Positions 17,701-24,989 of a stretch of 64,000 nt of DNA are shown here, piece after piece; position 1 is the stretch's first letter, and the number at the start of each line of letters is the position of its first letter. The notes beneath the pieces were generated by a model. The model was given only the letters and a program-made list of their open reading frames with translations. It was not told the DNA's origin and searched no databases. A program made the position numbers and the translations under genes. The DNA comes from Alphaproteobacteria bacterium (GTDB taxonomy: Bacteria > Pseudomonadota > Alphaproteobacteria > Sphingomonadales > Sphingomonadaceae): positions 2,585,793-2,649,792 of the forward strand of contig VBAC01000001.1 of assembly GCA_005883305.1 (NCBI GenBank), written 5' to 3'.

Positions 17701-18044
17701 TCTTGGTGCGGCGATGGTTCCAAGTAGAAGCAAATAAGGAAGAATCAGTAGTAGATTTTGCGATCGGAGCTACTTTCGCGTTCCGTCGAAAAAGGTGGAT
17801 CCCAAAACTGGATTTTACCCAGATCAAACTCTTGGAGATAGCGCTAGATCGCGAGGCGAGCGACACGGGGAGAAGTGAACACGGTGCGGCGGCGCTGATT
17901 GCCTATCACGCGCGAATTCTGGATGATGAGAGCATTCTGATCCCAATATTGCGCTCCGTGGGCGGAAGAGCGGGCCACGGAAAGGATATTGGAGACATGG
18001 TTGCAAGCCTAGGTGCTGATCTGGGGTCTGATTTTGTGGAATAG
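14757..18044 (+). CDS. SIR2-like / NACHT NTPase protein (bacterial NLR-type, putative anti-phage)
   Basis: 1095 residues. The N-terminal SIR2-like domain shows VVVMGAGVS (residues 17-25), TLNYDTLIE (128-136), LHLHG (164-168) and FVGCGETLQDPNF (207-219), the NAD-binding and catalytic pattern of the SIR2_2 type. A NACHT-type P-loop ATPase follows: Walker A LPGGGKT (388-394), Walker B LLVDGLDEIH (474-483), sensor VVTSR (508-512), and the FRHLTFQEYLAA helix that closes NACHT modules. The C-terminal about 380 residues are helical and probably the sensor. Known SIR2 effectors of this class deplete NAD+ on phage infection; that role is inferred here. GC is visibly lower than in its neighbours, with many A/T third positions, so it looks acquired. 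It starts right after GGGGGGATGA. Confidence 0.88.
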   Translation: MNAVDELQESASAGKLVVVMGAGVSLALNDGKRPARTWAGLLESAFRFAKQKGKINDVQLARWTEALSSPDMDELLGAAEFIIRKLGGRAGLLYARWLEGELGPLRAGKGPMEGAVAALVRANVPICTLNYDTLIEQAASLPSLTLHDTRKVMEWARKEAPGILHLHGIWDNPQSVVLGVSDYNEAVDDKFREALQRSLSMFNRLLFVGCGETLQDPNFSSLIEWSRRAVGGAALQHYGLIKSDEVDLRHRDTRWHGFIDPVSYGDTYADLPKFISGEILKKVPAAGARTNRPSKVDSDVINRYREFLVSDCGQMTIEGVRADADTAKQKFDIERLFVPLQVAAIPPEIPESDPKREEKLKRWQKEYADPVPFGQALKTHPRLALLALPGGGKTLLLKRLAVAYAEPKRRTAIADALPATDLLPILIRCREWRDHIKLPISTLIGRISEISGRPELAGLLEALDARLKSGRIVLLVDGLDEIHSDSDRSSFVENLDKFLEEFPKIRMVVTSREAGFALVAPSLSRFCSKWKIAPLSEEAIVSLCTHWHNLMGGSGKDAADELLQVTTTILGSEALRRLAENPLLLTMLLVVKHGYGRLPPDRVSLYERAVEVLLDTWNIKGHAALNPREAVPQLAFLALRLVQQGKQTATERELLELIEQSRQDVPLVRLYARDTPSEFLKRVELRSSLLLEAGRMVEDGRAVPFYQFRHLTFQEYLAAVAVVDGHYSGYRQGESILSPFGSSVTSDEWKEIVPMAAVLAKKQADPLISKLISLGMEAEKDFVESDTSEHRHAYSPSYRMPAPVSRLTQCLIEEAEFSVSNIDDALRLVATFAHGCLGPENWPALMRGPFGQALFEKAWVLYASHGLPRQAYMRNTTALMGVYRRDVSQWVCDSAIDELRGRLIGEDQEQHGQTAATICGIIWTRAEESIAALGKLQPELEAGLDSTKEHIWEHMAWALALLHAYSESSKYLNRLKTSSLDILVRRWFQVEANKEESVVDFAIGATFAFRRKRWIPKLDFTQIKLLEIALDREASDTGRSEHGAAALIAYHARILDDESILIPILRSVGGRAGHGKDIGDMVASLGADLGSDFVE

Positions 18045-18175
18045 CCTTTTTTTCTCCCTTGCAGGGATAAACGCCCCCGGATCGGCAATCGCCCGTCTCT
18101 AGCCGTGTCGAACAAGGGAAAAGTCGAGATTAGAGTTCGCAATTTCGGCAATTTCGGGGACACAACACCTAAGTC

Positions 18176-18214
18176 CTATTCCTCCCCCCATCCGCAGGGC
18201 CGCGATGAACGCCT
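18176..18214 (-). repeat. Remnant of a lepA 3' end, copy 1
   Basis: On the minus strand this encodes [16 protein letters not shown], the same as the last residues of intact LepA ([16 protein letters not shown], ending at 18828). DNA differs at about five of 38 positions, mostly third codon positions. It is followed on the plus strand by TTCGCTGAAGCTTCAGC. The 131 bp between the NLR stop and this site hold no gene, only a T-run and a CAATTTCGGCAATTTCGGGG sequence. Confidence 0.75.
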
Positions 18215-18249
18215 TCCGCTTCGCTGAAGCTTCAGCGGACGAGCCTGCG

Positions 18250-18288
18250 TCACTCCTCACCCATCCGCAGCGCCGCAATAAACGCCTC
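18250..18288 (-). repeat. Remnant of a lepA 3' end, copy 2
   Basis: Encodes [18 protein letters not shown] on the minus strand, again the LepA C-terminus with mainly synonymous differences and TGA in place of TAG. It is followed by TTCGCTGAAGCTTCGGC and then by the toxin stop codon. Together with copy 1 it makes two tandem units of about 75 bp between the NLR gene and the toxin gene. Confidence 0.75.
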
Positions 18289-18330
18289 CTCCCAGCTTCG
18301 CTGAAGCTTCGGCCGACGAGGCGGGGTCAC

Positions 18331-18606
18331 TTACGGATATTCCTGCCGCGCGTGGACGACGCTCACGATCTCCACCGCCTCCGCCGTCACCCGATAGACA
18401 ATGATGTAATTGGGATGGACTACCGCCTCGCGAGTGCCAGCTACGCGGCCCGGCCGGTACATATAGGGGTGGTCGGTCAGCCCCTCGGCGCAGGCCTCGA
18501 TCACCGCCAGCAGCCGTTCGGCCGCGGCCGGATTTCGTTCGGCGATGTAGCGGAATATGCCCCTTGCGTCGTCTCGGGCGCTGTCGCGCCAGATCAGCTT
18601 CAGCAC
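18331..18606 (-). CDS. ParE/RelE-superfamily toxin
   Basis: 91 residues: LIWRDSARDDARGIFRYIAE, AAAERLLAVIEACAEGLTDH, YRPGRVAGTREAVVHPNYII and YRVTAEAVEIVSVVHARQEYP. These follow the RelE/ParE fold with its C-terminal beta-sheet and the usual VVHARQ ending. ParE members poison gyrase and RelE members cleave mRNA; the sequence alone does not decide between them. The start overlaps the antitoxin stop by 7 nt, so the pair is one operon. Confidence 0.9.
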   Translation of the reverse strand: MLKLIWRDSARDDARGIFRYIAERNPAAAERLLAVIEACAEGLTDHPYMYRPGRVAGTREAVVHPNYIIVYRVTAEAVEIVSVVHARQEYP

Positions 18607-18785
18607 GGCTTCTTTTGCTTGGCCTTGGCAATCACTTCGCGCATTTCCACCATCACCTGATCATGCGGCACCGGGGGCCTCGGATCAGCGAGGGACTCGG
18701 CGACCTTGCGCTTCAGCCACTCCAAATAGGACGCCTCCTGCTCGGGCGTATCGAATTCCGAGACGATGGGGGAATACTCGTTCAT
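18600..18785 (-). CDS. Antitoxin partner of the ParE/RelE toxin
   Basis: 61 residues: an acidic N-terminus (SEFDTPEQEASYLEWLKRKV) and a C-terminal helix with PRPPVPHDQVMVEMREVI. The DTxEQxxxYxxWLxxKV...PxxPHDxVM pattern is that of small RelB/ParD-like antitoxins coupled to ParE-type toxins. It is the first gene of the operon and lies 42 bp downstream of the lepA stop on the same strand. Operon autoregulation is expected from the family but no operator is obvious. Confidence 0.82.
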   Translation of the reverse strand: MNEYSPIVSEFDTPEQEASYLEWLKRKVAESLADPRPPVPHDQVMVEMREVIAKAKQKKPC

Positions 18786-18827
18786 GCCGCTAATTTACCG
18801 CAAAACAGCCCATTCCGCAAAGTGCCT

Positions 18828-20690
18828 CTATTCCTCGCCCATCCGCAAGGCAGCGATGAAGGCCTCCTGCGGGATCGAGACGCTGCCGTACTCCCGCATC
18901 CGCTTTTTGCCCTCTTTTTGCTTCTCGAGCAGCTTCTTCTTGCGGGAAATGTCGCCGCCGTAGCATTTGGCGGTGACGTCCTTGCGGAGGGCGGCGATGG
19001 TTTCGCGGGCGATCACTTTCCCGCCGATCGCGGCCTGGATCGGGATCTTGAACAAATGCCTCGGGATCAAATCCTTGAGCCGCTCGCACAGCTGCCGCCC
19101 GCGCGCTTCCGCCGCCCCCCGATGGACGATCATGCTGAGCGCATCGACCGGCTCGCCGTTGACCAGGATGTTCATCTTGACGAGGTCGCCGTCGCGGTGG
19201 CCGGTCTGGTGGTAGTCGAAGCTCGCATAGCCGCGGCTGATGCTCTTCAGCCGGTCGTAGAAATCGAACACCACCTCGTTCAGCGGCAGCTCGTAGGTCA
19301 GCTGCGCGCGCCCCGCGACATAGGTCAAATTCTTCTGGATCCCGCGCCGGTCCTGGCAGAGCTTGAGGATCGCGCCGAGATGCTCGTCGGGCACGTAGAT
19401 CACCGCCTCGATCCACGGCTCCTCGACCGCGGCGATCCGGTTCTGGTCCGGCCAGTCGGCGGGATTGTGGATCTCGATCACCTCGAGCCCGGCCTCGTCC
19501 GTCCCGATCCGGCGCTGCGAGCCGACCGAGGCGGCCGCGTCCTTGGCCTTGTTCAAATGCACCTCGTAGATCACCGAGGGAGCCGTCGTGATGAGGTCGA
19601 GATCGTATTCGCGGGTCAGCCGCTCCTGGATGATCTCGAGGTGGAGCAGGCCGAGGAAGCCGCAGCGGAAGCCGAAGCCGAGCGCCGCGCTGGTCTCCAT
19701 CTCGAACGAGAAGCTGGCGTCGTTGAGCCGCAGCTTGGCGAGCGAATCGCGGAGCTTCTCGAAATCGTTGGCGTCGGTCGGGAACAGGCCGCAGAAGACG
19801 ACCGGCTGGACCTCCTTGAACCCCGGCAGCGGCGTCTTCGTCGGTCTCTTCGCGTCGGTGATCGTGTCGCCGACGCGGGTCTCGCTGATGTCCTTGATCT
19901 GCGCGGTGATGAAGCCGATCTCGCCCGCCCCGAGCGCGCTCAATTGCTCGATCTTCGGCCGGAACACGCCGACCCGGTCGACGAGGTGCGTGGTGCCGGC
20001 GGCCATGAAGGCGATCTGCTGGCCCTTCCTGATGACGCCGTCGATCACCCGGATCAGGATGACCACTCCGAGATAGGGATCGTACCAGCTGTCGACGAGC
20101 ATCGCCTTCAGCGGCGCCGCGGAGTCTCCGCTCGGCGGCGGGATGCGAGCGACGATCGCCTCCAGCACCTCGTCGATGCCGATCCCCGTCTTGGCCGAGG
20201 TCAGCACGGCGTCGTCCGCGGGCAACCCGACGATGTCCTCGATCTCCCTGCGCACCTTGTCGACGTCGGCCGCGGGCAGGTCGATCTTGTTGATGACGGG
20301 GACGATCTCGTGGTCGTGCTCGATCGACTGGTAAACGTTGGCGAGAGTCTGCGCCTCCACCCCCTGCGCCGCGTCGACCACCAGCAAGGCGCCCTCACAG
20401 GCGGCGAGGCTCCGGCTCACCTCGTAGGCGAAGTCGACATGGCCCGGCGTGTCCATCAGGTTGAGCACGTAGTCCTGCCCGTCCTGGCTGCGGTAATCGA
20501 GCCGCACCGTCTGCGCCTTGATCGTGATCCCCCGCTCCTGCTCGAGCTCCATATTGTCGAGCACCTGGCTGGTCATCTCCCGCGCCGTCAGCCCCCCCGT
20601 CTGCTGGATCAGCCGGTCGGCGAGGGTCGATTTCCCATGGTCGATATGGGCTATGATACTGAAATTGCGGAGGTTTTTGAGGTCGGTCAT
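18828..20690 (-). CDS. lepA: Elongation factor 4 (back-translocase)
   Basis: 620 residues, full length. N-terminal GTPase with [14 protein letters not shown] (G1), [12 protein letters not shown] (G3) and NKIDLPAAD (G4), then domains II-V and the LepA-specific C-terminal domain. LepA binds the ribosome and affects translocation and initiation. The gene is intact, but fragments of lepA ends lie on both sides: two copies of its 3' end at 18176 and 18250, and a degenerate 5' end at 21050-21179. The start ATG at 20690 is standard ([15 protein letters not shown]). Confidence 0.97.
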   Translation of the reverse strand: MTDLKNLRNFSIIAHIDHGKSTLADRLIQQTGGLTAREMTSQVLDNMELEQERGITIKAQTVRLDYRSQDGQDYVLNLMDTPGHVDFAYEVSRSLAACEGALLVVDAAQGVEAQTLANVYQSIEHDHEIVPVINKIDLPAADVDKVRREIEDIVGLPADDAVLTSAKTGIGIDEVLEAIVARIPPPSGDSAAPLKAMLVDSWYDPYLGVVILIRVIDGVIRKGQQIAFMAAGTTHLVDRVGVFRPKIEQLSALGAGEIGFITAQIKDISETRVGDTITDAKRPTKTPLPGFKEVQPVVFCGLFPTDANDFEKLRDSLAKLRLNDASFSFEMETSAALGFGFRCGFLGLLHLEIIQERLTREYDLDLITTAPSVIYEVHLNKAKDAAASVGSQRRIGTDEAGLEVIEIHNPADWPDQNRIAAVEEPWIEAVIYVPDEHLGAILKLCQDRRGIQKNLTYVAGRAQLTYELPLNEVVFDFYDRLKSISRGYASFDYHQTGHRDGDLVKMNILVNGEPVDALSMIVHRGAAEARGRQLCERLKDLIPRHLFKIPIQAAIGGKVIARETIAALRKDVTAKCYGGDISRKKKLLEKQKEGKKRMREYGSVSIPQEAFIAALRMGEE

Positions 20691-20771
20691 TTCGCGATTT
20701 TCGGAAAGGTTCGGCGCGCCCTAGCAGAGGGGGGCGGGGAGGCAAAGGCGCTCAGGCGCCCTGAAGGAGAC

Positions 20772-20793
20772 GGTTCACGCGAAGGCGCGAAGG
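20772..20793. repeat. TTCACGCGAAGGCGCGAAG repeat
   Basis: A 22-bp word identical to 27521-27542 inside the ruvA-ruvB inverted repeat. Here it stands in the leader of lepA without its inverted partner. Confidence 0.6.
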
Positions 20794-20821
20794 CGCAAAG
20801 TGAAGCAGCGGCCGAGAGCGC

Positions 20822-21019
20822 CTATTCGGCGAGATCGCGAAGGGCGCGCCTGCGCCGGACCATCACCTCGCGCGCCGTCGCGAGCTGACCGTCGGCCAGA
20901 GCACCGAGAATCTCGCGATCCTCGCGCATGATCCTTTCGGCGAGCGCCATCGGCTCGGCCGGCCCTGAGCTGACCCCGGATGGCGAACCCTTCGGCGGCG
21001 TTTTGGTGTTTCTACTCAT
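20822..21019 (-). CDS. Hypothetical protein, 65 aa
   Basis: A 65-residue frame with ATG at 21019. It starts with a Lys/Pro/Ser/Gly-rich 20-residue stretch and continues as one helix rich in Arg and Ala (LAERIMREDREILGALADGQ, then a VMVRRRRALRDLAE end). No family recognised. It lies between intact lepA and the lepA 5' remnant, so it may have come in with the intact lepA. Codon use looks like that of the chromosome. Confidence 0.5.
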   Translation of the reverse strand: MSRNTKTPPKGSPSGVSSGPAEPMALAERIMREDREILGALADGQLATAREVMVRRRRALRDLAE

Positions 21020-21049
21020 CGCTCAACTATAGCAGATTATCTTCACGCA

Positions 21050-21179
21050 GAGCACCCTGGCCCGTCATCTCGCGCACCGTCAGCCCCCCGTCTCCTGGTC
21101 AGCCGGTCGGCGAGCGTCGATTTCCCATGGTCGATGTGGGCGATATCGAGAAGTTGCGGAGGCGGCTAAGGTCGGTCAT
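21050..21179 (-). pseudogene. Degenerate lepA 5' end
   Basis: Aligns over about 130 bp with the first 43 codons of intact lepA (20562-20690), including an uninterrupted TCGATTTCCCATGGTCGAT block and the terminal GGTCGGTCAT start. Several small indels break the frame. Similarity seems to continue a little into the leader (a GCAGGGGGCGGGG-type stretch after the start in both). It ends abruptly within the GTPase domain. It is best read as what is left of a second or previous lepA. Confidence 0.8.
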
Positions 21180-21303
21180 GCGCGCGGGGCGTCAGCAGGG
21201 GGCGGGGGCGAGGGAAACCGGGGGTTAGTGGCACCGCCCTAACGTACCGGGGCCGTCTCTCCCGGACGCGTTTAGCCATCGGAGACTTGAGATCGCGCAC
21301 GCG

Positions 21304-21331
21304 TTGCACGGACAGTAGATTCAGGTATGAA
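21304..21331 (+). promoter_or_regulatory. Possible promoter of the FRG-DUF262 operon
   Basis: TTGCAC, a 16-bp spacer and TATGAA precede the FRG gene by about 15-30 bp. The match to a sigma-70 type promoter is fair only. Confidence 0.3.
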
Positions 21332-21344
21332 CAGCATCTTATGA

Positions 21345-22145
21345 GTGCGTGGGGAATTTAACTTGCCGACGATAGCTGAGCCAAAAAGTTTTTCGGAGCT
21401 ATTGGAGGTTATCGAAGAATTTCAGTCCACGTCAGATGCCTCGTGGTATCGCGGGTGCCGCAACGCTGGCCACTGTCTCCAGCCCTCCATCATGAGGCAC
21501 GCGCCCGTCAAACCCTTCAAGGAAATACACGAATTGGAGAAGCAGATCGCTTCTCGGTTTGTGCAGCGGTCTCTTCCCTTCGTGTCACGGCCGTTCATGG
21601 ATGAGTGGGATAAGCTCTTTTTCATGCAGCACTACGGGGTGCCCACTCGGCTGCTGGATTGGACGGAAAATCCGTTCGTCGCGATATACTTCGCGATGAC
21701 TCCGCTCCGGGTCGAGCCAGACAAAGACGCCGCCCTCTGGCTTTGTGATCCGGTAAAGTGGAACTCCCACGTCATGAGTTCCTATTCTGGTAAAAAGGGA
21801 ATTCTCGATCAGAGCTCCCGTTTTCTGACGCAATACTCGCCCGAGGCGCTGGTCGATGATGTGCCCAACCACCCGATCATGATGTATGGGACATACAACA
21901 GCCCGCGTATCGTTGCGCAGCGCGGCGGCTTTGCTCTCTTTGGAAACCTGCCTGATCCCATGGAGCAGATTCACCAAACAGGAGGCTTCGCGCCAGAGTG
22001 CCTACAGAAGGTGACCGTCAAGAAGGAACACATCCCTGACATCAGATCGTCCCTTCTAAAGAAGGGATTCACGGAATCGGTGGTCTTCCCCGACCTGGAT
22101 GGCCTCGCAAAGGAAATAAGGCGAGAGTTTGGATTCGAGCAATGA
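21345..22145 (+). CDS. FRG-domain protein
   Basis: 266 residues. The FRG domain is clear: WYRG near residues 34-37 (the F/Y-R-G motif that names the family), FFMQHYGVPTRLLDWTENP (92-110) and VAIYFA. A C-terminal part with GTYNSPRIVAQRGGFALFG and VTVKKEHIPDIRSSL is shared by longer FRG proteins. No activity is established for the family; it is frequent in genomic islands. Start is uncertain: GTG at 21345, or TTG at 21363, which has GGGGA 8 nt upstream. GC is low for this genome. The stop overlaps the next gene by 4 nt, so the two proteins are probably made together. Confidence 0.85.
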   Translation: MRGEFNLPTIAEPKSFSELLEVIEEFQSTSDASWYRGCRNAGHCLQPSIMRHAPVKPFKEIHELEKQIASRFVQRSLPFVSRPFMDEWDKLFFMQHYGVPTRLLDWTENPFVAIYFAMTPLRVEPDKDAALWLCDPVKWNSHVMSSYSGKKGILDQSSRFLTQYSPEALVDDVPNHPIMMYGTYNSPRIVAQRGGFALFGNLPDPMEQIHQTGGFAPECLQKVTVKKEHIPDIRSSLLKKGFTESVVFPDLDGLAKEIRREFGFEQ

Positions 22146-23305
22146 TTTACAAAGGCCTCAGGATACTTTCGCATCCGAGTAAGCCACTTTTGTGGTGGTA
22201 CAAGCAGCGGGATGTTATTGACTTTGACCCGCCCTATCAGCGGAAGGGCAGACTTTGGTCACGCTCTGACAAGGCCTATTTGATCGATTCAATCATAAAC
22301 GGGTTTGATATACCGAAGCTATACATGGCCGACTTCCAGATGGGTGGGATGGCGCTCAATCGAAGTGGGAAAGAATATGCCATTATCGACGGCAAGCAGC
22401 GTTTCGAAGCTGTGTTTGATTTTTTTGATCATGCGCTAACGTTAAACGCAGATTTTGTGTGGAGGAGAGATCCCAGCCTCAAATTAGGCGGTTTGTCGCT
22501 GCGCGACCTCCGCAACAGCTATCCTGATATTGCGGACGCTTTTGAAACTGAGACATTTGATGTCATGTCCGTCGTTACGGACGATTCTGAAGACATTAAC
22601 GAGCTTTTTGTTCGTCTAAATAGAAGCAAGCCGTTGTCCGGCGCTGAGATTCGAAACGCCATGATTGGCGCTGTGCCGGATATGATACGCAACGTCGCCA
22701 AACATGAGTTGTTCACCGACTACATTCGATTTAGCACTAAGCGGGCCGGTGATTTCAATGCAGCGGCGAAAATCGTGTTATTTGAGTACCGTGGATCCCC
22801 GGCGAGCACAAAGAAGTCAGACTTGGATGCATTTGCTCAGCTGCGGCGTGTTGAGGCTGAGAAGCTGGACCTTGCTGGCAACCATTGCCTCACGCATCTC
22901 GACTCGATGACACAGGTTTTCCTGCCTCGCGATATCCTGCTCGCATCCGCCGGTGTCTTTCCGGTCTATTACTGGTTCGTGCGCGTAGCCCATCCTAGTT
23001 TGTATTCTTATATTCGAGAATTTCTCGTTCAATTTGAAGGAGAGCGTGCTGAGGCGCGTGCGCGTGCGGCGCGTGACGAGAACCTGAGCGACGAGAGGGA
23101 CTACGTCTATTCGCGATACGATACATTCAATCGTTCCACCGATGACCGGCGCAGTCACTTGGGGAGATTGGGAATACTCGCAACACTCTTCGGGGACTGG
23201 CTTCGGGGGCGCCACCTCACAAATCCGGTTCCTGACTTGAGCCGGCGAGTTCGGGAATTGCGCTCGACAGTGCAGCATGAGATTGACGAAGGCGACAGCG
23301 AATAG
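22142..23305 (+). CDS. DUF262-domain protein (GmrS/ParB-like nucleotide-binding fold)
   Basis: 387 residues. DUF262 marks: DPPYQRKGRLWS (29-40), AYLIDSIINGFDIP (45-58), IIDGKQR (81-87, the DGQQR-like motif) and FVRLNRSKPLSGAEIRNAM. In GmrSD-type restriction enzymes DUF262 hydrolyses NTP and is joined to a DUF1524 HNH nuclease; no HNH motif is visible here, and the C-terminus is helical and charged (EARARAARDENLSDERD). The start overlaps the FRG stop (ATGA). With the low GC this points to a two-gene cassette, perhaps with FRG as effector or sensor; that is inference. Confidence 0.85.
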   Translation: MIYKGLRILSHPSKPLLWWYKQRDVIDFDPPYQRKGRLWSRSDKAYLIDSIINGFDIPKLYMADFQMGGMALNRSGKEYAIIDGKQRFEAVFDFFDHALTLNADFVWRRDPSLKLGGLSLRDLRNSYPDIADAFETETFDVMSVVTDDSEDINELFVRLNRSKPLSGAEIRNAMIGAVPDMIRNVAKHELFTDYIRFSTKRAGDFNAAAKIVLFEYRGSPASTKKSDLDAFAQLRRVEAEKLDLAGNHCLTHLDSMTQVFLPRDILLASAGVFPVYYWFVRVAHPSLYSYIREFLVQFEGERAEARARAARDENLSDERDYVYSRYDTFNRSTDDRRSHLGRLGILATLFGDWLRGRHLTNPVPDLSRRVRELRSTVQHEIDEGDSE

Positions 23306-23414
23306 CCCCGTTCAGGGCGGGCATAGATTTCCCGCCTTGCAACGTCTCCTCGACGCCTTGTGTGCCTCTCCCTCTGACTGCTCTAAATGTCGCGTTGGTC
23401 GCCGTCGCGCGCCG

Positions 23415-23555
23415 TCACGCCAGCCCGCGCAACTCCTTCTCGAAATCCACCACCCGCCACCGATCGTTGAGCCCAATCGCATAGGGCATCCCCTCGAACA
23501 CGCCGTGGCGGTAGGTGCACACCCCAACCTTCGCCGGGGCAGGCTCCAAAGACAT
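23415..23555 (-). CDS. Small hypothetical protein (46 aa)
   Basis: ATG at 23555 opens SLEPAPAKVGVCTYRHGVFE, GMPYAIGLNDRWRVVDFEKE and a short tail. The composition (Trp, Tyr, Phe at regular places) looks more like a real protein than the shadow frames around it. The frame is open further upstream to 23693 with no better start. It lies downstream of the small partner gene on the same strand. No family recognised. Confidence 0.35.
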   Translation of the reverse strand: MSLEPAPAKVGVCTYRHGVFEGMPYAIGLNDRWRVVDFEKELRGLA

Positions 23556-23662
23556 CGAGGCCGCGCCGGCCACCCCGACCGTCACCACGCATCCTCCGCC
23601 CCCCGCCGCCGTCCTCAGCCCACTTCTCCCGCTCGCCCCATTCCGCGTCGGCCTCCACCGGT

Positions 23663-23980
23663 CTACACCGTCCAATGCACATGCCGGGGCCACCGGTCAT
23701 GATCCCGCACGGCATGGATCTCGGCGAAGATGGCGTCCAGTTCCGCTTGCTCGGACGGCTCCGGGATCGCCTCCAGCTCTTCCTCGTCGAGATCGTCCGG
23801 GAGCGCATCGAAGATGCGGCTCCAGGCGTCGTCGACGCGGTTCTGCGCCGCCTTGAGCGCGGCCATGATCTCCTTCACCCAGGCGACGCGCGCCGCCACC
23901 CGCGCTTTCGCCTTCGCCTGCTCGCCGGGCCCATGACCGACGGCATCGAGCAGGGCCCGGATCGTCGCCTCATGGCTCAT
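23663..23980 (-). CDS. Small helical protein partnered with the HTH gene (105 aa)
   Basis: 105 residues, mainly helical: EATIRALLDAVGHGPGEQAK, KEIMAALKAAQNRVDDAWSR, an acidic LPDDLDEEELEAIPEP segment and the ending HAVRDHDRWPRHVHWTV. It overlaps the stop of the HTH gene by 4 nt, so the two form one operon. A broken paralogue (13983-14389) follows the other HTH gene at 12307, which shows that the two-gene unit is conserved as such. Function unknown. Confidence 0.65.
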   Translation of the reverse strand: MSHEATIRALLDAVGHGPGEQAKAKARVAARVAWVKEIMAALKAAQNRVDDAWSRIFDALPDDLDEEELEAIPEPSEQAELDAIFAEIHAVRDHDRWPRHVHWTV

Positions 23981-24984
23981 TGGGAATCCCTTCCTTCACC
24001 CCGCGCATCATCCGCCGCCCCCGGCCCCTTTCGGGACCGCTTGATCGGCTGGGACGTCTGGCCGGAAGCCTCCCCCGCCTTCTCCCGCTCCGCCCAAGCC
24101 GCCGCATCCGCCCGCGCCTTCTCCTCCCACGCTTTTTGCGCCTCGGCGGCGTTGCGATGCTTTTCGTCCTGGCGGCGGCACCATTGCTTATAGTCGCCGT
24201 CGCGGCCGGCGTTGAAGTTGAGGTCCTCGCCGCGGGCGAGTTCGTGGCGCACGATTCCGAGCGGGGCGAGCGGCGGCCGCTCGGGCTCGCCCTTCTCCGC
24301 CCAGTAATCGCGGCGGATACCGGCGAGCAATACGCTCATCGGGGTCGCCGCGACGTCGAGCATGTGCATCCCGTTCGGCAGCCGCCAGCGGTCGATCAGC
24401 TCGTCCGCCCCGCCGGCGAGGTCGAGCATGATCTCGATCGCCGTCAGCTGGCGAACGCAATAATCGGCCTCGACGATCCGCCCCTCGAGCCGGCAATTGC
24501 GCTCGTCCTTCAGCTTGGCGAGATATTGGGCGGTCAACGGTCCCAGCAGATCGGCCAGGGTGCAGATCTCCAGCGCCTCCTCGGGCTCCAGATCCTCGGC
24601 CGCGACCCTGAGCGACGCCCGCGCCGCAAGCGCCGCCTTGCCCGGGCCGGGCTTTCGCCGATCCGGGGCGCGGGGCGGCCGTCCGCGCACGGCGTGCCGG
24701 CCCCGCCGCTTCCTGTGGAGGGCGATCGCCGCGTCCCACGCCGCCGCGAAGCTTGCCGCTCCGGCGGAGCCGCGCACGGTGTAGGCGCCGGAGAGCGTCC
24801 GGCCGACGCGGGCCGCGGCCTCGACGATGCTGCCGGTCTCGGCGAGGCCGAGGATGAAGGCGCGCTGGTTGTCGTCCGACCAGCCGTCGTGACGCTTGTT
24901 CTTGCGGACCACCGGCTCGAAATCGAGCAGGGCGGCGATTTCCGGATCTTCGAGCTCCGGCGACTCGGGTTCCTCTCTGTCCAT
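23977..24984 (-). CDS. HTH-domain protein of the same multi-copy family (335 aa)
   Basis: Starts with an acidic stretch, then RKNKRHDGWSDDNQRAFILG and LAETGSIVEAAARVGRTLSG, an HTH-like region that aligns with the protein at 12307-13959, followed by RGSAGAASFAAAWDAAIALH. The middle (LEPEEALEICTLADLLGPLT, IVEADYCVRQLTAIEIMLDL) and the charged Ala-rich C-terminus differ from the other copy. No repeats are inserted. A perfect GTTC-N7-GTTC box lies 5 bp before its start, so it may be under LexA control. DNA binding is inferred. Confidence 0.7.
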   Translation of the reverse strand: MDREEPESPELEDPEIAALLDFEPVVRKNKRHDGWSDDNQRAFILGLAETGSIVEAAARVGRTLSGAYTVRGSAGAASFAAAWDAAIALHRKRRGRHAVRGRPPRAPDRRKPGPGKAALAARASLRVAAEDLEPEEALEICTLADLLGPLTAQYLAKLKDERNCRLEGRIVEADYCVRQLTAIEIMLDLAGGADELIDRWRLPNGMHMLDVAATPMSVLLAGIRRDYWAEKGEPERPPLAPLGIVRHELARGEDLNFNAGRDGDYKQWCRRQDEKHRNAAEAQKAWEEKARADAAAWAEREKAGEASGQTSQPIKRSRKGPGAADDARGEGRDSQ

Positions 24985-24989
24985 AGAGC

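Noticed and set aside
18045..18175. RAYT or other transposase remnant after the NLR gene
   Set aside because: CAATTTCGGCAATTTCGGGG recalls flanks of such genes, but no coding remnant can be read.
18564..20888. 774-codon open frame antisense to lepA
   Set aside because: Same cause; the minus strand encodes a complete LepA.
22142..23305. Complete GmrSD-type restriction enzyme
   Set aside because: The DUF262 half is present, but the DUF1524/HNH half is not found in this gene or beside it.
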